Assembly: GCA_945872795.1 (NCBI GenBank)
Contig: CAMCAZ010000002.1
Span: 1 to 64,000 of the forward strand
Direction of reading: 5' to 3'
DNA: 64,000 bases
From: Chryseobacterium gleum
GTDB taxonomy: Bacteria; Bacteroidota; Bacteroidia; Flavobacteriales_F; PHOS-HE28
Position 1 is the stretch's first letter. The number at the start of each line of letters is the position of its first letter. The position numbers were made by a program, and so were the translations under genes. The notes below the pieces were generated by a model, which saw only the letters and a program-made list of their open reading frames with translations, did not search any database and had not been told where the DNA came from. Shown here piece after piece: positions 1 to 9,648 of this stretch.

Positions 1-1110
1 CTGGCCCTGCTGGCAGCGAACAACATCTGCGCAAGCCTCGATGTGGCCGGTGCAGCCTTCAACGTGGCGGACCCGAACGCGGGTACGCTCAGCGGTGGAA
101 GCGACGTTTGCCTCAGCGGTGCTGAAGCAGTGCTGACCGCTACCCCGAACGGTGACAGCAACACGCCCGCTGGTTACAGCCTGGCCTACGTGCTGACCAG
201 CGGAACGGAGCTCACCATCCAGCAACTGGGTGCTGCTCCTTCCTTCACAGTAACGAGCGGCGGCCTTTACACCATCCACACCTTTGTGTTCCCGAGCGAT
301 CTGGACCTGAGCGTGGTGGTTCCCGGCACGACGACCGGTGGTGATGTGCTGGCCCTGCTGGCAGCGAACAACATCTGCGCAAGCCTCGATGTGGCCGGTG
401 CAGCCTTCAACGTGGCGGACCCGAACGCGGGTACCCTGAGCGGTGGCTCCGATGTCTGCCTGAGCGGCGACGCAGCGACCCTGACCGCCACCCCGAACGG
501 TGACAGCAACACGCCTGCTGGTTACAGCCTGGCCTACGTGCTGACCAGCGGAACGGAGCTCACCATCCAGCAACTGGGTGCTGCTCCCTCCTTCACGGTG
601 ACGAGCGGCGGCCTGTACACCATCCACACCTTCGTGTTCCCGAGCGATCTGGACCTGAGCGTGGTGGTGCCTGGCACGACCACCGGTGGTGATGTGCTGG
701 CCCTGTTGGCAGCGAACAACATCTGCGCGAGCCTGGATGTGGCTGGTGCAGCCTTCCAAGTCACAGAGTGTCCGACGGAATGTATCGCCGATGCAGGTGA
801 TATCACCCCATCCGACTTCATCGTTTGCCGCCAGGGTGGTTCTGCCACATTGGTCGGTGTGCCCGCAGGGAACGATGTGGTGCCTCCCGGTTACCAGACC
901 CTCTACGTGCTCACACGTGGTCAGGGTCTTGTGATCCGCGCTGTCAGCGCCACCCCGTCCTTTGTAGTGGGTCCGTTCGGTCTGTGGCGGATCCACACCT
1001 TGGTCTATGATCCTGCAACGCTCGACCTGAGCGGTGTGGTGTTCGGTCAGACCACGGGCTTTGATGTGAATGGCTTGTTGATCCAAGGTGGTGGTGAGAT
1101 CTGTGCCAGC
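1..1110 (+). repeat. 348-bp tandem coding repeat (116 aa); copies begin near 1, 349 and 697, the last one diverged
   Basis: 'ctggccctgctggcagcgaacaacatctgcgc' recurs at 1 and 349, and with one change at 697. Period is exactly 348 bp. Confidence 0.9.
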
Positions 1111-1548
1111 CTCGATGTACAGGGAGCACCCTTCATCGTGGTCGGTCCGTTCCTCTGCAACATCCTCGGTGGGCTCAACAATGGTCTTGCTCCGCAGGAT
1201 CCAGCCGAACTGAGCGATGTGCTGAACGGCATGGGCCTGAACATCGACTCCGAGGAACAGCTCTTGAGCACCATCGAGAACGATGCGCCCATGAGCATCA
1301 TGAACGTGTTCCCGAACCCGACCCGCGACATCATCAACCTCGACCTGATGATGTTGGTGGACGCTGAACTGGAACTGAGCATCCTGAACGCCCTCGGTCA
1401 GGAGGCGCTGCCTGGTACGTCATTGAACGTTGGTCAGGGCGCGAACCGCAGCACGTTGGATATCTCCACGCTGCCAGCCGGTTCATACTTGATCCAACTC
1501 ACCACCATGGATAAGGTGGTAACCCATCGGTTCACGAAGGTGGACTGA
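1..1548 (+). CDS. T9SS type A sorting domain-containing repeat protein (5' truncated by the window edge)
   Basis: Frame 1 is open from base 1. Near-identical 116-aa repeats. C-terminus NVFPNPTRDIINLDL...LPAGSYLIQLTTMDKVVTHRFTKVD is a T9SS type A sorting domain. Confidence 0.85.
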   Translation: MALLAANNICASLDVAGAAFNVADPNAGTLSGGSDVCLSGAEAVLTATPNGDSNTPAGYSLAYVLTSGTELTIQQLGAAPSFTVTSGGLYTIHTFVFPSDLDLSVVVPGTTTGGDVLALLAANNICASLDVAGAAFNVADPNAGTLSGGSDVCLSGDAATLTATPNGDSNTPAGYSLAYVLTSGTELTIQQLGAAPSFTVTSGGLYTIHTFVFPSDLDLSVVVPGTTTGGDVLALLAANNICASLDVAGAAFQVTECPTECIADAGDITPSDFIVCRQGGSATLVGVPAGNDVVPPGYQTLYVLTRGQGLVIRAVSATPSFVVGPFGLWRIHTLVYDPATLDLSGVVFGQTTGFDVNGLLIQGGGEICASLDVQGAPFIVVGPFLCNILGGLNNGLAPQDPAELSDVLNGMGLNIDSEEQLLSTIENDAPMSIMNVFPNPTRDIINLDLMMLVDAELELSILNALGQEALPGTSLNVGQGANRSTLDISTLPAGSYLIQLTTMDKVVTHRFTKVD

Positions 1549-1753
1549 TATTGGAGGTCCGGTGAAGGCGGGGCTCGGGGAGCGACGGCGAAAGCCTGAG
1601 CGACCCGGGCCTCGCTGATTTCCACCCTTAACTTCTGTGATCAGGGGGTTGTTGCAGTTTCGTGACGGAAACGGGCTCATTTGCCCGATCTATTGCGGCT
1701 GCGCCTTGTTTGAAGGATGTTGTTTTGCACCTCCATCAGAAACTCTCCAGACA

Positions 1754-2998
1754 ATGAAGCTCAGTACACTGTCGATGTTCTCGCTCCTCTCGCTCACTAC
1801 CATCGCACAGCCCGTAACCGTTTCCACGGGTCCTCAGGCTCTCCAGCAAGTGCGGTACCGGCTGATCGATGATGCCCAGACCATGGCAGCACTTACCGAT
1901 TGGGACATCGCCTTTGAGATCACTGGCATCACAGGCAGTGTATTGGTCAATACGGCCAAAGGCATGCGTGTCTTCAAAGCACCCTATACCTTGGCCCAGT
2001 GGGCAGAGCTGGATACCGCTGGCTTGGCAGCAAATTGGCCAGAGCAGCACAATAGCGAGACCAACTGGAGCTCAGGAGCACTTAACCAAGGGCTCACGGC
2101 GAACCCGTTCGACCTGGGTTGGGGTATCTACAATTTCACCACGAACAACGTCGCTGGCGATAGTCTCTTCGTGCTTGCGATGGCCGATGGTCAATACAAG
2201 AAATTCGCCGTGAACGGATTTGCATCGGCCACCAACAGCTTCACGTTCACGCTCGCCGCTTTGGATGGTTCCAACGAACAGGTGGGAAATTTGGTCCGTA
2301 GCGATTTTGCTGGAAAGAACTTCGGCTACTGGTCCTTCACAACTGGGGCCGCTGTAGATCCGGAGCCGCTGGCTTCTGAATGGGACCTGCTGTTCACAAA
2401 GTATTCGGCTTTTGTTACACAACCCTTTCCGGCCTATTACCCGGTGGTTGGGGCGCTGCAGAACCGCGAGGTGGAGGCGTTGCAGGTGGATGGCGTTCCC
2501 TCCGTTGATGTCCAATGGACCAACCAGACCCTGGGCACCGATATGAATATTGTTGGGTACGATTGGAAGAACTTCAACATGACCACCTTCCAGTGGGAAT
2601 ATGCACAGGATCGCACCTATTTCGTGAAGGACCGCGCAGCGAATGTTTGGAAGCTCGTATTCACCGCCTATGGGGGAAATGCAACGGGGAACATCACCTT
2701 TACCAAGGAGCTCATAAGTGCCACGTCCGTGGCAGAAGGACAGACTCCACAAGCCTTTATTCTGGCACCCAACCCGGCATCGCAGGGTAATGTGAACTTG
2801 GTGATCGACACGCAGGTGCCTCAACTGTTGCTCAACATCCACGATGCCAGCGGTCGCTTGGTGCGCGAGGAATTGTTGACCGGTTTGGGAGGCCTTGTGC
2901 AGCGCACCATCGACCTGAATGGTCTTGGTAAAGGGCTTTATGTGATTCGCTTGCAAGGCGAAGGGCTTAGCTCCTCCAGCCGTTTGGTGATCGAGTGA
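1754..2998 (+). CDS. HmuY-like protein with T9SS C-terminal sorting domain
   Basis: HmuY-type features (WDIAFEITG..., SEWDLLFTKYSAF, IVGYDWKNFN). Signal peptide MKLSTLSMFSLLSLTTIAQP. C-terminal FILAPNPASQGN...GLYVIRLQGEG. Start moved from the ORF call at 1637 to the ATG at 1754. Confidence 0.7.
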   Translation: MKLSTLSMFSLLSLTTIAQPVTVSTGPQALQQVRYRLIDDAQTMAALTDWDIAFEITGITGSVLVNTAKGMRVFKAPYTLAQWAELDTAGLAANWPEQHNSETNWSSGALNQGLTANPFDLGWGIYNFTTNNVAGDSLFVLAMADGQYKKFAVNGFASATNSFTFTLAALDGSNEQVGNLVRSDFAGKNFGYWSFTTGAAVDPEPLASEWDLLFTKYSAFVTQPFPAYYPVVGALQNREVEALQVDGVPSVDVQWTNQTLGTDMNIVGYDWKNFNMTTFQWEYAQDRTYFVKDRAANVWKLVFTAYGGNATGNITFTKELISATSVAEGQTPQAFILAPNPASQGNVNLVIDTQVPQLLLNIHDASGRLVREELLTGLGGLVQRTIDLNGLGKGLYVIRLQGEGLSSSSRLVIE

Positions 2999-3069
2999 CC
3001 GGTCGCTGGCAGTGAACGGGAGATGTTGCATAGGGTACCAGAATTCTCAGGAGAAGGCGTTACATCGTT

Positions 3070-5382
3070 ATGACAGTTAACGGGACCAACTCCCGTTATC
3101 TTGAGAAGGTGATGGTTGTATTGTTCAAAAGGTGGTTCTTGCTCGTCGGCATCGGTGTCTGTTCACCGCTGGTCATCAGTGCCCAGTTGCACCTTACCGT
3201 GCGCGATACCACCACGGGCGATGCTCTTCCGTTCGCCCACATTACGGTTGACCGTGCGGGTGAAGAGCAGTTGCACTTTGCGACCAATGCTCAGGGCAGC
3301 GTGGTTGTCCCGAGCGGTGCTTCCATCGCCTCGCCAGCCATTATCCGCATCAGTTTCGTGGGTTACGGTACCGTGACAGATACCGTTGTTCAACCCGGTG
3401 ATCGGGTCTACTTGCTGAAGCGCAAGGCGGTGGGTCTGGGTGAGGTAGTGGTTACCGGACAGTACGCGCCGACTACCGCCGATGCCGCGGTGCATCGGGT
3501 CCGTATCCTCGATCAACAGACCTTTCAGCGGATGGCCGCCAACAATCTGGGCGAAGCGTTGCGCAACGAATTGAACATCCGCATTGCGCAGGATAACGTG
3601 TTGGGTAGTTCGCTGAGCATGCAAGGCATGGGTGGCCAGAACGTGAAGATCCTGGTGGATGGCATCCCTGTGATCGGCCGGCAAGATGGGAACATCGACC
3701 TGGGCCAATTGGACCTGACCGGTATCGATCGTGCCGAGATCGTGGAAGGGCCCTTGAGCGTGAGTTATGGCACCAATGCATTGGCGGGCACCATCAATCT
3801 GATCACACGTAAAGCAGGTACGGCGGCGTCATCGATCCGGCTATCCACTTACGCCGAGCACATAGGGCGGCTCAATACCACCTTCGCTGTCACCCGTTCG
3901 TGGGGGCGCCATGGTCTACTGCTGAACGGTGGCCGGAATTTCTTTGCGGGTTGGGATCCTTCGCGACCCGGCTTACCGGAGCTTTCGCCTACTCTTGCTG
4001 ATACCAACCGCTACCAACAATGGAAGCCACGCGAGCAGTACTTCGGAAGGTTGAACTATCGCTGGAATGGCGATCGTTGGACCTTCGGATACAAAGGCGA
4101 AGTGATGCACGACATGATCCTCGCACGCGGCCTACCACGGAGTCCTTATTACGAGACCGCTTTTGACGAACGCTTCACCACCCTGCGGTTGGATCAAGCG
4201 GTCACCGCGCAAACAAGGTTCGGGAAAGCGTCCCACCTCAATGCTTTCTTGGCGCACAATCGCTATAGCCGGGTCCGCAACACCTGGTTCCGCGACCTTA
4301 CCACATTGGAAGGTGTCCTGGTGGATGCCCAGGGAACGCAGGACACGTCACGCTTCGACCTCACGAACCTGCGTGCTGTGTACGCTTCTGCTCCGGATAG
4401 TTCCAAGCTTTCCTGGGAGGGGGGGGTGGACCTGGTGCAGGAGACCGGTTCCGGGGAGCGTATCGTGAGCGGTCGCAGGGAGATCGGCGACTATGCTGGC
4501 TTCGTTAGTATGGAGTACCGCCTGACGGAGCGCGTCATCCTTAGGCCTGGGGTGCGGTATGGCTACAACACGCGGTTCGCAGCACCAGCCATTCCTTCCA
4601 TCAATCTCCGGTGGCAGCTGGGTTCTACGTTCACACTGCGCGCCTCCTATGCCGAAGGCTTTCGGGCACCTTCGCTCAAAGAGCTTTATTTCCTGTTCGT
4701 GGACGTGAACCACGATATCAACGGCAACCCTGATCTACGTGCCGAGCGTTCGCGCCATGGTACGCTTGCGCTGGCCTTTAGAAAGACCAGTAACGAACAC
4801 ACCTACACGAGCGAGATCAACGTGTTCTACAACAGGCTCCGGGATCAGATCGCTCTGGCGCAAGTAGGCCTTACCGAATGGACCTATGCCAACGTGAGCG
4901 ACTTGCGCACGGCAGGCGGAAGCACAGGCGCAGCATGGGCCAATGGGGTGTGGTCCCTTTCTGTGGGTGCAGCGATCACCGCCCGTTTGGATGATATTGC
5001 CATGGCCCATGACGAGCCTTGGTTATGGACACCGGAAATGCGGGGTAGCCTGAGCCGGCAATGGGAGAAGAGCGGGTGGTCCGCTTCGCTGTTCTGGAAG
5101 TACACAGGGCAGCAAGTGAACTACGCTCTGCTCAACAATGTTGAATTGGTGCGTGGGTACATAGCGCCTTTCCACATGGTCGATGCAACGGTAAGCAAAC
5201 GTGTCTGGGCAGGTCGTATCACCCTTTCCGGTGGCTGTAAGGATCTCTTTAACGTGCAGAATTTGAATGCCAGCTTGGCCGGGGGTGTACACAATGCTGG
5301 TGGAAATAGCGTACCCATGACCACCGGTCGAACGGCGTTCTTGCGGGTTGAATTCGATCTGATCCGGAAACGCGAAGGATGA
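3070..5382 (+). CDS. TonB-dependent outer membrane receptor (putative heme/iron receptor)
   Basis: CarboxypepD_reg-like N-terminus, plug domain (VKILVDGIPVIGRQDGNIDLGQL...IDRAEIVEGPLSVSYGTNALAGTINLIT), C-terminal beta-barrel. Lies between two HmuY-like genes. The true start may be 3112. Confidence 0.85.
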   Translation: MTVNGTNSRYLEKVMVVLFKRWFLLVGIGVCSPLVISAQLHLTVRDTTTGDALPFAHITVDRAGEEQLHFATNAQGSVVVPSGASIASPAIIRISFVGYGTVTDTVVQPGDRVYLLKRKAVGLGEVVVTGQYAPTTADAAVHRVRILDQQTFQRMAANNLGEALRNELNIRIAQDNVLGSSLSMQGMGGQNVKILVDGIPVIGRQDGNIDLGQLDLTGIDRAEIVEGPLSVSYGTNALAGTINLITRKAGTAASSIRLSTYAEHIGRLNTTFAVTRSWGRHGLLLNGGRNFFAGWDPSRPGLPELSPTLADTNRYQQWKPREQYFGRLNYRWNGDRWTFGYKGEVMHDMILARGLPRSPYYETAFDERFTTLRLDQAVTAQTRFGKASHLNAFLAHNRYSRVRNTWFRDLTTLEGVLVDAQGTQDTSRFDLTNLRAVYASAPDSSKLSWEGGVDLVQETGSGERIVSGRREIGDYAGFVSMEYRLTERVILRPGVRYGYNTRFAAPAIPSINLRWQLGSTFTLRASYAEGFRAPSLKELYFLFVDVNHDINGNPDLRAERSRHGTLALAFRKTSNEHTYTSEINVFYNRLRDQIALAQVGLTEWTYANVSDLRTAGGSTGAAWANGVWSLSVGAAITARLDDIAMAHDEPWLWTPEMRGSLSRQWEKSGWSASLFWKYTGQQVNYALLNNVELVRGYIAPFHMVDATVSKRVWAGRITLSGGCKDLFNVQNLNASLAGGVHNAGGNSVPMTTGRTAFLRVEFDLIRKREG

Positions 5383-6350
5383 AGAACAGCGTATCCATCT
5401 TGTTGCTGACGCTCCTCCTGACCACGGGATGCATGCGCGAGGAGCTGGCAGTGCCCGCCCGCCAACCTGGCTCCGCGGTCACGCGCGAGCTGTGTTTGGA
5501 ACCCGGTTACGAGAATCAGCTCTGGTACGACATCGGGACCGGCAGTGTGATGGCTTCCAACGATAAAACGGCGTGGGACCTATCCTTCGAAAGCGGAGAG
5601 GAAGGTTGGCGTGTTCGCTTGAACGGTTCGCGCATGATGTGGGCGTGGGATCGTGGTGCCATGCCGATGGATCAGCCAACAGATACGCTGGGTATGGGTG
5701 CCGCGCGCAAGTACGATCGCCCGAGCGGCCACGCGGATAGCACTGCCATTGGCGATTGGCGCAATGGGGACCATGTCTATGTGATCGATATGGGTGCGGA
5801 TCAACAAGGGGCTTCCATGGGTTATCGTAAGCTGCAGGTCCTTTCCGTTGACGCCAGCAGTTATCTCGTGTCCACCGCGCAATTGGATGGTTCGGGACTA
5901 GCGCAGTACACCGTGGTAAAGGATCCGTTGCGGGCGCATACCATGTTCAAGTTCGATCAGGGTGCCACGATCATCGAACCCCTGCACCGTACGTGGGATA
6001 TCGTACTCACCCGGTATACCACGCAGGTCTACCAGCCCATTTATCTCCCATACTATCAAGTCACTGGATTCCTCGCCAGCTCAGGTGCTCGAGTAGCTCG
6101 CTTACAAAATGCCGACTACTCCGCTGTCACCCTTTCGGATACTTTGCAGCATGCCTTCAGCAGCAACTGGGATGTTATTGGTTACGACTGGAAGACCTAC
6201 TCGTTCGTTACCAACTCCTACACGGTGGACCCTTCGATCGTTTACATTGTGAACGATGCGGAAGGCTATTTCCACAAAGTGCGTTTCCTGGAATATTACA
6301 ATCAGGTAGGGGATGTCGGCTGCCCCCGGTTCGAAGTGGTCACGTTCTAA
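5379..6350 (+). CDS. HmuY family lipoprotein
   Basis: Lipobox LLLTTGC. WDLSFESGEEGWRVRLNG, WDIVLTRYTTQVY and VIGYDWKTYS match the HmuY-like pattern. Overlaps the receptor gene by 4 bp. Confidence 0.7.
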   Translation: MKNSVSILLLTLLLTTGCMREELAVPARQPGSAVTRELCLEPGYENQLWYDIGTGSVMASNDKTAWDLSFESGEEGWRVRLNGSRMMWAWDRGAMPMDQPTDTLGMGAARKYDRPSGHADSTAIGDWRNGDHVYVIDMGADQQGASMGYRKLQVLSVDASSYLVSTAQLDGSGLAQYTVVKDPLRAHTMFKFDQGATIIEPLHRTWDIVLTRYTTQVYQPIYLPYYQVTGFLASSGARVARLQNADYSAVTLSDTLQHAFSSNWDVIGYDWKTYSFVTNSYTVDPSIVYIVNDAEGYFHKVRFLEYYNQVGDVGCPRFEVVTF

Positions 6351-8857
6351 AAATCTCCCTCGCCGCCAACGCCCGGATCCCGTTGTTGATCCCGCTTCCT
6401 CCGGAACATCGAGGCGTTCTGCTCCCCGAACTTCCAGGTCAGTGTGAAGCGCACGAATCGCATCTCGCGGCGACGGTAGTTCTCCTGATAGAGGAAGGGC
6501 GTGTCCACGATGTTGCCCCAGCGCCGCGTGAAGAACACATCGTTCACCGACACCACGGCCGACCATTGACGGTTGAACTCACGGCCCAGTGACAGGTCCA
6601 CGCCGTATTGCTCCAGCGATCGGCCCTGTGGCTGTATCTCCGGTGCCTCATATTCACCGTTCACTTGGGCGTTCCAACTGCCCTTGTTACCGAAGCGATA
6701 GTTCACCAGCAGCTTGGCGTCCCAGGTTGTGCCTTCGTTCCGGGCACCGCCCTGTGCGCTCGCCAGGGCAATGTTCGTGTATTGCAACGTGCCGCTCAGG
6801 GTGAACTGGAGCTTGTCCAATGGCTCGATCTTCACCACGTTCTCCCAGCCCGCATTGAAGCTGTTGTCACCGTTCACGAAGGTGCTCAGCAGAATATCCG
6901 GATCCGAGGGCAGGGGCGTGGCGAAGCTGGTGATCACGTCCTCGGTATACCGCCCGTAAAGGCTCGTGAGCCAGGTGCCCTTGCCTTTCATGAACGGCAA
7001 CAGGTGGTTCACCTCGGCGATATTGCTGAACTCCGGAGAAAGCACCGGATTGCCGATCCGCACGTTGCGGCTGTCGCTGAACATGATGAAGGGCATGATC
7101 TGCCAGAAGCGCGGACGCTCGATCTTGCGGGAGAAGTTCACCTGTACTTCGCGCAGCGTACCCTCCCATTTGCGCGAGAGGTACAGGGCCGGGAACAAGG
7201 CCTTCGGCAGGTTCTCCGTGCCGTCCGGGTACTTGTAGCTGAAACGCTGCTCCTTGCCCACCAGCTCGGTCTCGAACCAGGTCTGCTCGAAGCGTATTCC
7301 GGCCTGTGCAGACCAATGCGTGTTCAGTTTACGCGACCAGTTGATGTAGGCCGCGTTGATGATGTCCGTGATGGCGTAGTTGTTCGTGAGCGAGCTGTCC
7401 AGAACCGCGTTGCCGATGCTGGGTGAGGTGACATACACGTCCAGAAAGGTGTTGTCCAGTTTGTAGCTCCCCTTCACGCCCCACTCCAGTTTGTTCCGCT
7501 CATTGATCGGGTCCACCACATCGGCCTGCACACTGATCTGGTCCAATTTGGAACCGCCGATGTTGTCCTGCAGTCGTGGGCTGTCACCCAGAACCCCGCC
7601 ATCCGTGCCGTAGGTATACTGGTCGAAATCGGAGCGGCTGTCGCGGTCCCAGTGGTTGTAGGTCACATCCGCGCTCCATTCCTTGCCTTCCTTGGGTGCC
7701 TTGCGACGGAAGGCCAGTTGGGTGGTGTAGCTCACATTGTCCGTGACCGAGCTGTTGAGCTGTGCTCCATAATCGGTGATGGATCCGAAGGCATCCTGCG
7801 ACACGAAGCGCTGCTCGTCGGTGCCGTCCATGGACCGCACCCGGAAGCTCTGTGAGAAGCTCAATGAATTCCGGTTGCTCAACTGGTGGTCGAAACCGAA
7901 GCGCCCGCCGTGCATCAGACGACCCGAGCTGCTCTCGCTCTCCTGCTCGAAGCTCCCGATGCGTTCACCGTTGTTGAGGTCCAGACGTTGCGTGTTGCCA
8001 TCGGTGAGGTTGTTGCCCGTGTTGAAGTTGTAGGACAGGTTGAAGCCCCAGCGGCCCTCCTTCGCGTTCAGGTTCACGCCGGCCTGGTAGCGGTCGTTGG
8101 TGCCAGCGCCGCCCTGCACCTGGCCGCTGTAGCCGGGCTTGGTGCTCTTCTTCAGCACCACGTTGATGATGCCCCCGGTGGAACTCGCATCAAAGGCCAC
8201 GGAAGGGTTGGTGATCACCTCCACGCGGTCGATCTCCTCTGCGGGGATCTGGTCCAGTGACATCGATGTGGGGCGACCATCGACGAGCACCTGGGGGTTG
8301 GAGCCGCGCATTTGCACGTTCCCGTCCACATCCACGCTCAGGCCCGGCACGTTCTTCATCACATCCACACCGGTGCCACCCTGCGTGCTCATGTCCTTGT
8401 CCACATTGAATACCCGACGGTCCACCTGCATCACCATGGTGCTTCGATCCCCGATCACCTCCACCTCGTTCAACAGTTTACGGTCCGGCTGAAGCATCAG
8501 GTTGCCCAGGTCCTGTTCCATGCGTTCGCGCGTCAGGATCACCTCCTGTTGCAGGGGGATGTAGCCGATGAAGCTGATCACCACGCGGAGCTTCCCCAGG
8601 GGCAGCTTGTCCACGGCAAAATCACCGTTCGTGCGCACGATGCTTCCACCCACCAAGCTGTCCTTCATCACATGGAACACGGCGATGGTGGCGAACTCCG
8701 CAGGTTTTAATGTGCCGGCGTCCAGCACCTTCCCGTAGATCTTGGCGGCATTGGGCATTCCACCGGGCCACTGGGCCTGGCTGGTCACCAAGAGCAGCAT
8801 GGCGGCAAGCGCTGCGATGTAGCGGAGAGGGAGCATTCTCATCAAGGAAACGAGCAC
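6347..8857 (-). CDS. Outer membrane beta-barrel / TonB-dependent receptor family protein
   Basis: Carboxypeptidase-regulatory-like N-terminus, plug (VDVMKNVPGLSVDVDGNVQMRGSNPQVLVDGRP), long C-terminal barrel. Confidence 0.8.
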   Translation of the reverse strand: MLVSLMRMLPLRYIAALAAMLLLVTSQAQWPGGMPNAAKIYGKVLDAGTLKPAEFATIAVFHVMKDSLVGGSIVRTNGDFAVDKLPLGKLRVVISFIGYIPLQQEVILTRERMEQDLGNLMLQPDRKLLNEVEVIGDRSTMVMQVDRRVFNVDKDMSTQGGTGVDVMKNVPGLSVDVDGNVQMRGSNPQVLVDGRPTSMSLDQIPAEEIDRVEVITNPSVAFDASSTGGIINVVLKKSTKPGYSGQVQGGAGTNDRYQAGVNLNAKEGRWGFNLSYNFNTGNNLTDGNTQRLDLNNGERIGSFEQESESSSGRLMHGGRFGFDHQLSNRNSLSFSQSFRVRSMDGTDEQRFVSQDAFGSITDYGAQLNSSVTDNVSYTTQLAFRRKAPKEGKEWSADVTYNHWDRDSRSDFDQYTYGTDGGVLGDSPRLQDNIGGSKLDQISVQADVVDPINERNKLEWGVKGSYKLDNTFLDVYVTSPSIGNAVLDSSLTNNYAITDIINAAYINWSRKLNTHWSAQAGIRFEQTWFETELVGKEQRFSYKYPDGTENLPKALFPALYLSRKWEGTLREVQVNFSRKIERPRFWQIMPFIMFSDSRNVRIGNPVLSPEFSNIAEVNHLLPFMKGKGTWLTSLYGRYTEDVITSFATPLPSDPDILLSTFVNGDNSFNAGWENVVKIEPLDKLQFTLSGTLQYTNIALASAQGGARNEGTTWDAKLLVNYRFGNKGSWNAQVNGEYEAPEIQPQGRSLEQYGVDLSLGREFNRQWSAVVSVNDVFFTRRWGNIVDTPFLYQENYRRREMRFVRFTLTWKFGEQNASMFRRKRDQQRDPGVGGEGDF

Positions 8858-9017
8858 TGATGCATGGAGGGTAAAGGTACCCTATCGTTCCAGAGGCTCT
8901 TTGTATCCGACCCTTCCGACCGGCGAAGGTTGAATGGATCAACATCTTTTCACATCTGCTCGCTCAACGGCCCACACATGAGCCCTGCTGCAGTTCCGAC
9001 CGGGATGGCCCTCCGAA

Positions 9018-9052
9018 AACGAAAGAACCCCCCGATCGCTCGGAGGGTTCCC
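9018..9052 (-). terminator. Putative intrinsic terminator of the RRM protein gene
   Basis: On the minus strand GAACCCTCCGAGCGATCGGGGGGTTC is followed by TTTCGTTTTC. Confidence 0.6.
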
Positions 9053-9070
9053 TTGGGGTATCTGTTGGTC

Positions 9071-9493
9071 CTAGTACTCGTCACGACGGTATCCGCCACG
9101 GTCGCTTCCGCGATCGTTGCCACCGCGGTAACCACCACGGTCACCACCGCGATCGCCGCCACCGCTGCCACCACGGTATCCGCCGCGGTCACCACCGCCA
9201 CCGCCGAAGCCACGGCCTCCGCCGCCGCCGAAGCCGCCGCGATCACCTTCGGTGCGAGGACGGGCCTCGTTCACCACCAGGTCGCGACCGTGGAAGTTCT
9301 TGCCGTTGGTGCCTTCGATCGCCGCACGACCTGCATCATCGTTGGCCATCTCCACGAATCCGAAGCCGCGGCTACGGTTGGTGGCTTTGTCCATGATGAT
9401 CTTGGCCGAGGTCACCTCTCCGAAGGGGGAGAAGAGGTCGAGGAGATCCTGGTCCTTCACTGAGTAAGGCACGTTGGCGACGTAAATGTTCAT
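9071..9493 (-). CDS. RNA-binding protein: RRM domain plus RGG/glycine-rich tail
   Basis: MNIYVANVPYSVKDQDLLDLFSPFGEVTSAKIIMD...RGFGFVEM carries RNP2/RNP1 motifs. Tail is repeated DRGGYRGG. Start set at 9493 rather than 9682. Confidence 0.85.
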   Translation of the reverse strand: MNIYVANVPYSVKDQDLLDLFSPFGEVTSAKIIMDKATNRSRGFGFVEMANDDAGRAAIEGTNGKNFHGRDLVVNEARPRTEGDRGGFGGGGGRGFGGGGGDRGGYRGGSGGGDRGGDRGGYRGGNDRGSDRGGYRRDEY

Positions 9494-9648
9494 GAGTTCT
9501 ACTGACTGTGTTTTGTTTGTCCTTGCCTGTACCCCCGTGGTCTCGCCAAAGCACAAGGGGGCCTTTGGGCGCAACGAAAGTAGGAGGAAAAGGGATCCCG
9601 TCAAGAGGGGCCGCCCGAAATGTTCGATCCCGTGGTAATGCCCCACGG

